Below, one piece after another: positions 60,619 to 64,000 of a stretch of DNA of 64,000 nt (position 1 is its first letter; every line of letters begins with the position of its first letter). Both the position numbers and the translations under genes were made by a program. The notes under the pieces were generated by a model. The model was not told the origin of the DNA, searched no databases, and saw nothing but the letters and a program-made list of their open reading frames with translations. Source of the stretch: Corylus avellana (Eukaryota; Streptophyta; Magnoliopsida; Fagales; Betulaceae); the NCBI RefSeq assembly GCF_901000735.1, contig NC_081547.1, positions 5,146,001-5,210,000 of the forward strand, in the 5' to 3' direction.

Positions 60619-61856
60619 TGAGATGACAGAAGATTGTAGCACTTAAAATTAAACGAAATAAAGAGTGTCGGCAAACAAGAAGACAGGTAGATAACTCTTT
60701 CTTTTTTTTTTTCTGTGGTATTCTGTCTATAATTTCTTACCGTGTCAATTTTCAATTCTTGGTCATTCAGATTCATGTGCAATAATAATTAATATTTAAG
60801 AATAGATCCTCTCTTTCCTTTAAAACAAATGAAATAATTGAAGTTTTGCCATGTGGAATTATCTTAGGTCTAATTCATATTACTTTGGCTGGCTAGATTA
60901 TTTGTAACTGCATGTTGAAAAAATTTGCAAAATTGGTCCCTAGGCTTAGCAAGAGGGGGCAGCCAAACCACCTTGGTAGCGGTTGTGCCACCCCTTTGAA
61001 CCTCTTTTTTTCTTTTTTCTTTTTTCTTTTTTTTAATTATATTTTTAATATTTAGTTTTTTTTTTATAAAAGAAAAAATATATATTATAAGAAATATTTT
61101 TGTCTTATTTAACATTTTAAGGTCATTCTTGTATTTTTGCCCATGTGGGTAGGGGGCACGGACTATTTTTGTTAGTTGTGGAAGCATTAACTGAATCAAT
61201 AATTTGAAAGAACATTGATAATGTGATGATGATTTGAGAGATGTTATGAATGCATTCATGCATTTTGTGAATGACTATTTAGTTTTATCTCTTAGAATTT
61301 TATACATTCATGTAATCTTTTAAAATTTTTATAACATTCATGTAATACATTGATGTAGCCTTTTGATTCATGTTCTACCATTTTATATTTTTTAACCTCT
61401 CATTATGATTTTATGTCTATAAAAAAAAATATTGAATAATATATAAAATAAGCAATAATAGAGAATAATTATACATAGTTCATGAAAAACTAGTTTCACG
61501 TATTGCAATTTATTTATCTTATTTTATTATTTTCTTTGATTTGACAACAAGAGATAATATATATATATATTTTTATAACTTTTTTGAAGATAAATGTGTA
61601 ATTTTACAGTAATTCCAATAGAGAAAGAAAGTGATTTATTACATAAGCACACCCATTGGATTTATTTGTCACTTTTAAAATCTTAAAAAATTATTTGTCA
61701 CCGCTTGAAACTCCAGGAACCAAATTTACTTTTTTTTTTTTTTTAACAAAACAAGTAGATAATCGAAGCTATGAACGAGCACTCCCAAAATCAAAATGAT
61801 AGTTGATAAGCAACAAAATCTAAAATTGGGATGATTTGTCCAATAAATTAAGAAAT

Positions 61857-61892
<36 letters not shown>

Positions 61893-63237
61893 ATATATAT
61901 ATATAAACAATTAAGAGATTTGGCCAATAATATTCAACAATGATATCATGTGAGAATTTAAACATAGATCTTTTGAAGGAGCCGTGCTATCCGGCGTCCT
62001 AGAGGCAGCCCAGCGTGGTCCAATACTGACTTGGCTGCCTCTAAAAAAAATAATTAAAAAAAAAAAAAAAAAAAAGAAGGAATACAAATTTTGTTGTTGT
62101 TTTTTTTTTAAAAAAAAAAAATTTATATAAAAAACACGTTTATATGAGAAGAAATATTTTTGTCGTTGTTTTTCTTTTTTTTTTTGTTATCGGTGGTTTA
62201 TGTTTATGTTTTTACATTCGGTATGTTTGATGAATTTTTCATGAGAAATAGCAAGGTTTTTGGGTTGTATTTTGAGATATTCGAGTGATATTAGCTAAAT
62301 CTTCATGAGTTAATATTTGGGTTCTAATGTCTTAAAACTCGAATTTAAAACTAAAACAAAAGAGTAGAAGGTTAATCTTTTAGGGTGGTATATATCACAT
62401 TATAAAGGGATTCAGTCATCCTAAATTTAGTGCTAATGCTTCAAAACGTTATCTTGGTTTTATATACTTTTACTCATACCAATTTCTTATTAGTAATTCA
62501 TGGAGATCAGTGAATTTGATATATAATTTTATCAATTTTTTATTTATAATCAGTGATTCTCAATTTTAAATTTGGCTGACACTTTTCTCCTTATAACATC
62601 TTTCCTCCTCAATTAAAAAAAAATAAAAATGGCGGACTAGCCGACTCTCCGTGGCAGCAGAAAATCTCTTTTCCTTGAAGAAGAAGGCGAATCTACCGAA
62701 ATATGTCAGAATCAGACAGCCTGAGCGGAAAGGAGCACTGTAGCCTGTAGGAGGCCCAACGAAAAAGTGTAAAACTAGTGGGGGGAAATAGCAAATACGG
62801 AAAGTTCCAAAGTCACGAGATTAACGCATGAAGGCCAGTTGTCGAAAACTCCAATTTTTTTATCGCTATTTTTTGTTCTTTTACGATAAAGCAGCAGCTG
62901 CTTCTAAACTTTACACATCACACAAGGAACAAAGTTTGTTGTTTTGCAAATAATTATATATATATTTTTTTGCGTTTCATATACTCCAGATGGTACTTAT
63001 AACTGACCACAACTTTTTTTATTTTCTTCAATAAAAAAAAAAAAAACAGTTGTAGGGTTGATGAGTGCACCCATTTCTTTCTATTTTATTATTTTATATA
63101 TCAAATAGAGATAGATAGGTCTATTTTATTATTCGGATTAAATTTTACATATTTATGTTATTTAAAATTTTAAATGAAATCGTTAAATATGGGTGTAAAT
63201 TGCATTATATGGGCTAATAAAATACTTATTTTGGTAA
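60619..63237. other. AT-rich gene-free stretch
   Basis: No gene recognised. 60930-61000 has a short GGTGGC/GCCACC linker like those in the Mutator families. The open frames at 60870-61259 and 61726-61965 (minus) are lysine-rich low complexity. 62630-62780 is a GC-richer patch with a 15-codon frame at 62703-62750 that matches nothing. Confidence 0.35.
61861..61905. repeat. Compound (CT)n(TA)n microsatellite
   Basis: About fourteen CT units, then GTA and about eight TA units. Likely variable in length. Confidence 0.85.
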
Positions 63238-63345
63238 TTCTCAAAAGGTAGCTCAATTGATTGGAAATCTATGTTTCATGAAATAAAAATCACTAGTTTA
63301 AGTTATTCTTCCCCATTTTCTTTTGTGGGGACATATTAAAAAACA
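63238..63345 (+). mobile_element. Degenerate tRNA-derived SINE (third copy)
   Basis: AAAAGGTAGCTCAATTGATT, AAAATCACTAGTTTAAGTTA and the A-rich end after GGGGACATATTAA follow the order of the family seen at 1658-1773. The B box is mutated, so it would not be transcribed. Target site not resolved. Confidence 0.6.
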
Positions 63346-63389
63346 TCCGAATTTTAGGGAGAGCAAATTTTGGGGCACTTTGCAGAATT

Positions 63390-64000
63390 TAGGGGTGTTC
63401 AAACGGTTGTAACCGTCGGTTATTGGCTATAACCGCAACCGCAACCGCAACTGACTTTGACGGTTATTAGTTTTTAATAACAACTGCCTAAGCGATTATC
63501 GGTTATTTTATAACTGGTTAGCGGTTATTCAATCCAATAACCGGTTATAACCCTTTTTTTTTTTTTTTAAATGGGCTTTTGAGCTTTTTTTTTTTTTAAG
63601 TGTTTTTGACCTTTAATTTGCTATTTTTTAGTCTTATTTTAAGGGTTTAAGGCCAACATATTCTAAAAAAAAGATGACAAAAAAACATGGCCAAATAAAT
63701 TATAGCCCAAAAAACATGGCTAAAAACCACATAGCCCAAATCCATTAATCCAAATTCAAATGAAAAAATTAAAAAGACAAATCCCAAATCATATAGATAT
63801 TACAAAATACAAACCAAATGGAAGCAAAGCAAATATAAATATAATAAATATTTAATATAAATAACCGCTTTTCGCTACCCTTAAAACTGCTAACTGCAAC
63901 CGCCCTAATCGATTAGCGGTTTTTAATAACCGACTATCAAATCGGTTAGCGATTATCGATTATCGGTTTGCGGTTATAATCGGTTATCGGTTGACGGATC
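63390..64000. mobile_element. hAT-like element running off the window end
   Basis: It starts TAGGGGTGTTCAAACGGTTG, a typical hAT terminus, and is filled with subterminal AACCGC/GCGGTTA repeats at both ends of the visible part (63400-63550 and 63860-64000). The interior is A-rich with no transposase. The right terminus is outside the window. Confidence 0.6.

Noticed and set aside
62703..62750. 15-codon frame starting MSESDSLSGKEH
   Set aside because: Too short, no homology and no exon context.

Overview
This is a plant nuclear genome window, almost certainly from a eudicot tree or shrub (a rosid fits best; Fagales is only a guess). Evidence: AT-rich intergenic DNA full of MITEs and other transposon relics, genes with GT-AG introns, a nuclear tRNA-Gly gene, and plant-specific families: hevamine-type class III chitinases, a cytochrome b5-fused sphingolipid desaturase, ABI-like SCAR/WAVE subunit, GT77 xylosyltransferase and MAKR.

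Layout. 1-7.4 kb: hAT-like elements, a LINE RNase H relic, a tRNA-derived SINE and foldback MITEs; no gene. 7.5-8.1 kb (-): MAKR6-like kinase regulator. 8.1-13.5 kb: tandem repeat, foldback element, otherwise unassigned. 13.5-19 kb (+): two class III chitinases about 95% identical in protein. The first has a duplicated 527-bp upstream block, a private 105-bp intron bounded by a target-site-like repeat, and Leu in place of the catalytic Glu; the second looks fully functional. 19-33.5 kb: transposon-rich, with a Mutator-like family that carries gene fragments (glucosidase II beta among them), a hAT MITE with a perfect 8-bp target site, a 5'-truncated LINE and a large inverted repeat. 33.9-35.2 kb (+): intronless sphingolipid delta-8 desaturase. 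35.7-40.6 kb (-): a chitinase scrap and two further class III chitinase genes, both with disrupted reading frames. 42.7-45.1 kb (-): DUF2358 protein. 47.2-52.3 kb (+): ABIL1. 54.2-56.3 kb: two adjacent Mutator-like elements with 9-bp target duplications, plus an arm of a third family. 56.9-59.5 kb (+): RGXT/MGP4-type xylosyltransferase. 60.5 kb (-): tRNA-Gly(UCC). 60.6-64 kb: repeats, ending inside a hAT-like element.

How the parts relate. From memory, the order desaturase - DUF2358 - ABIL1 matches Arabidopsis At2g46210 (SLD2) - At2g46220 - At2g46225 (ABIL1). If so, this is an ancestral gene block into and around which a chitinase family expanded as two inverted pairs on either side of the desaturase. 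The single-copy housekeeping genes are intact, whereas the chitinase family shows several fates within 26 kb: one conserved enzyme, one probable non-catalytic derivative with a new intron, two pseudogenes and one scrap. There are no operons; each gene has its own promoter, and TATA boxes are visible before most of the intronless genes. All coordinates and splice sites were read by eye and all families assigned from memory of the motifs.
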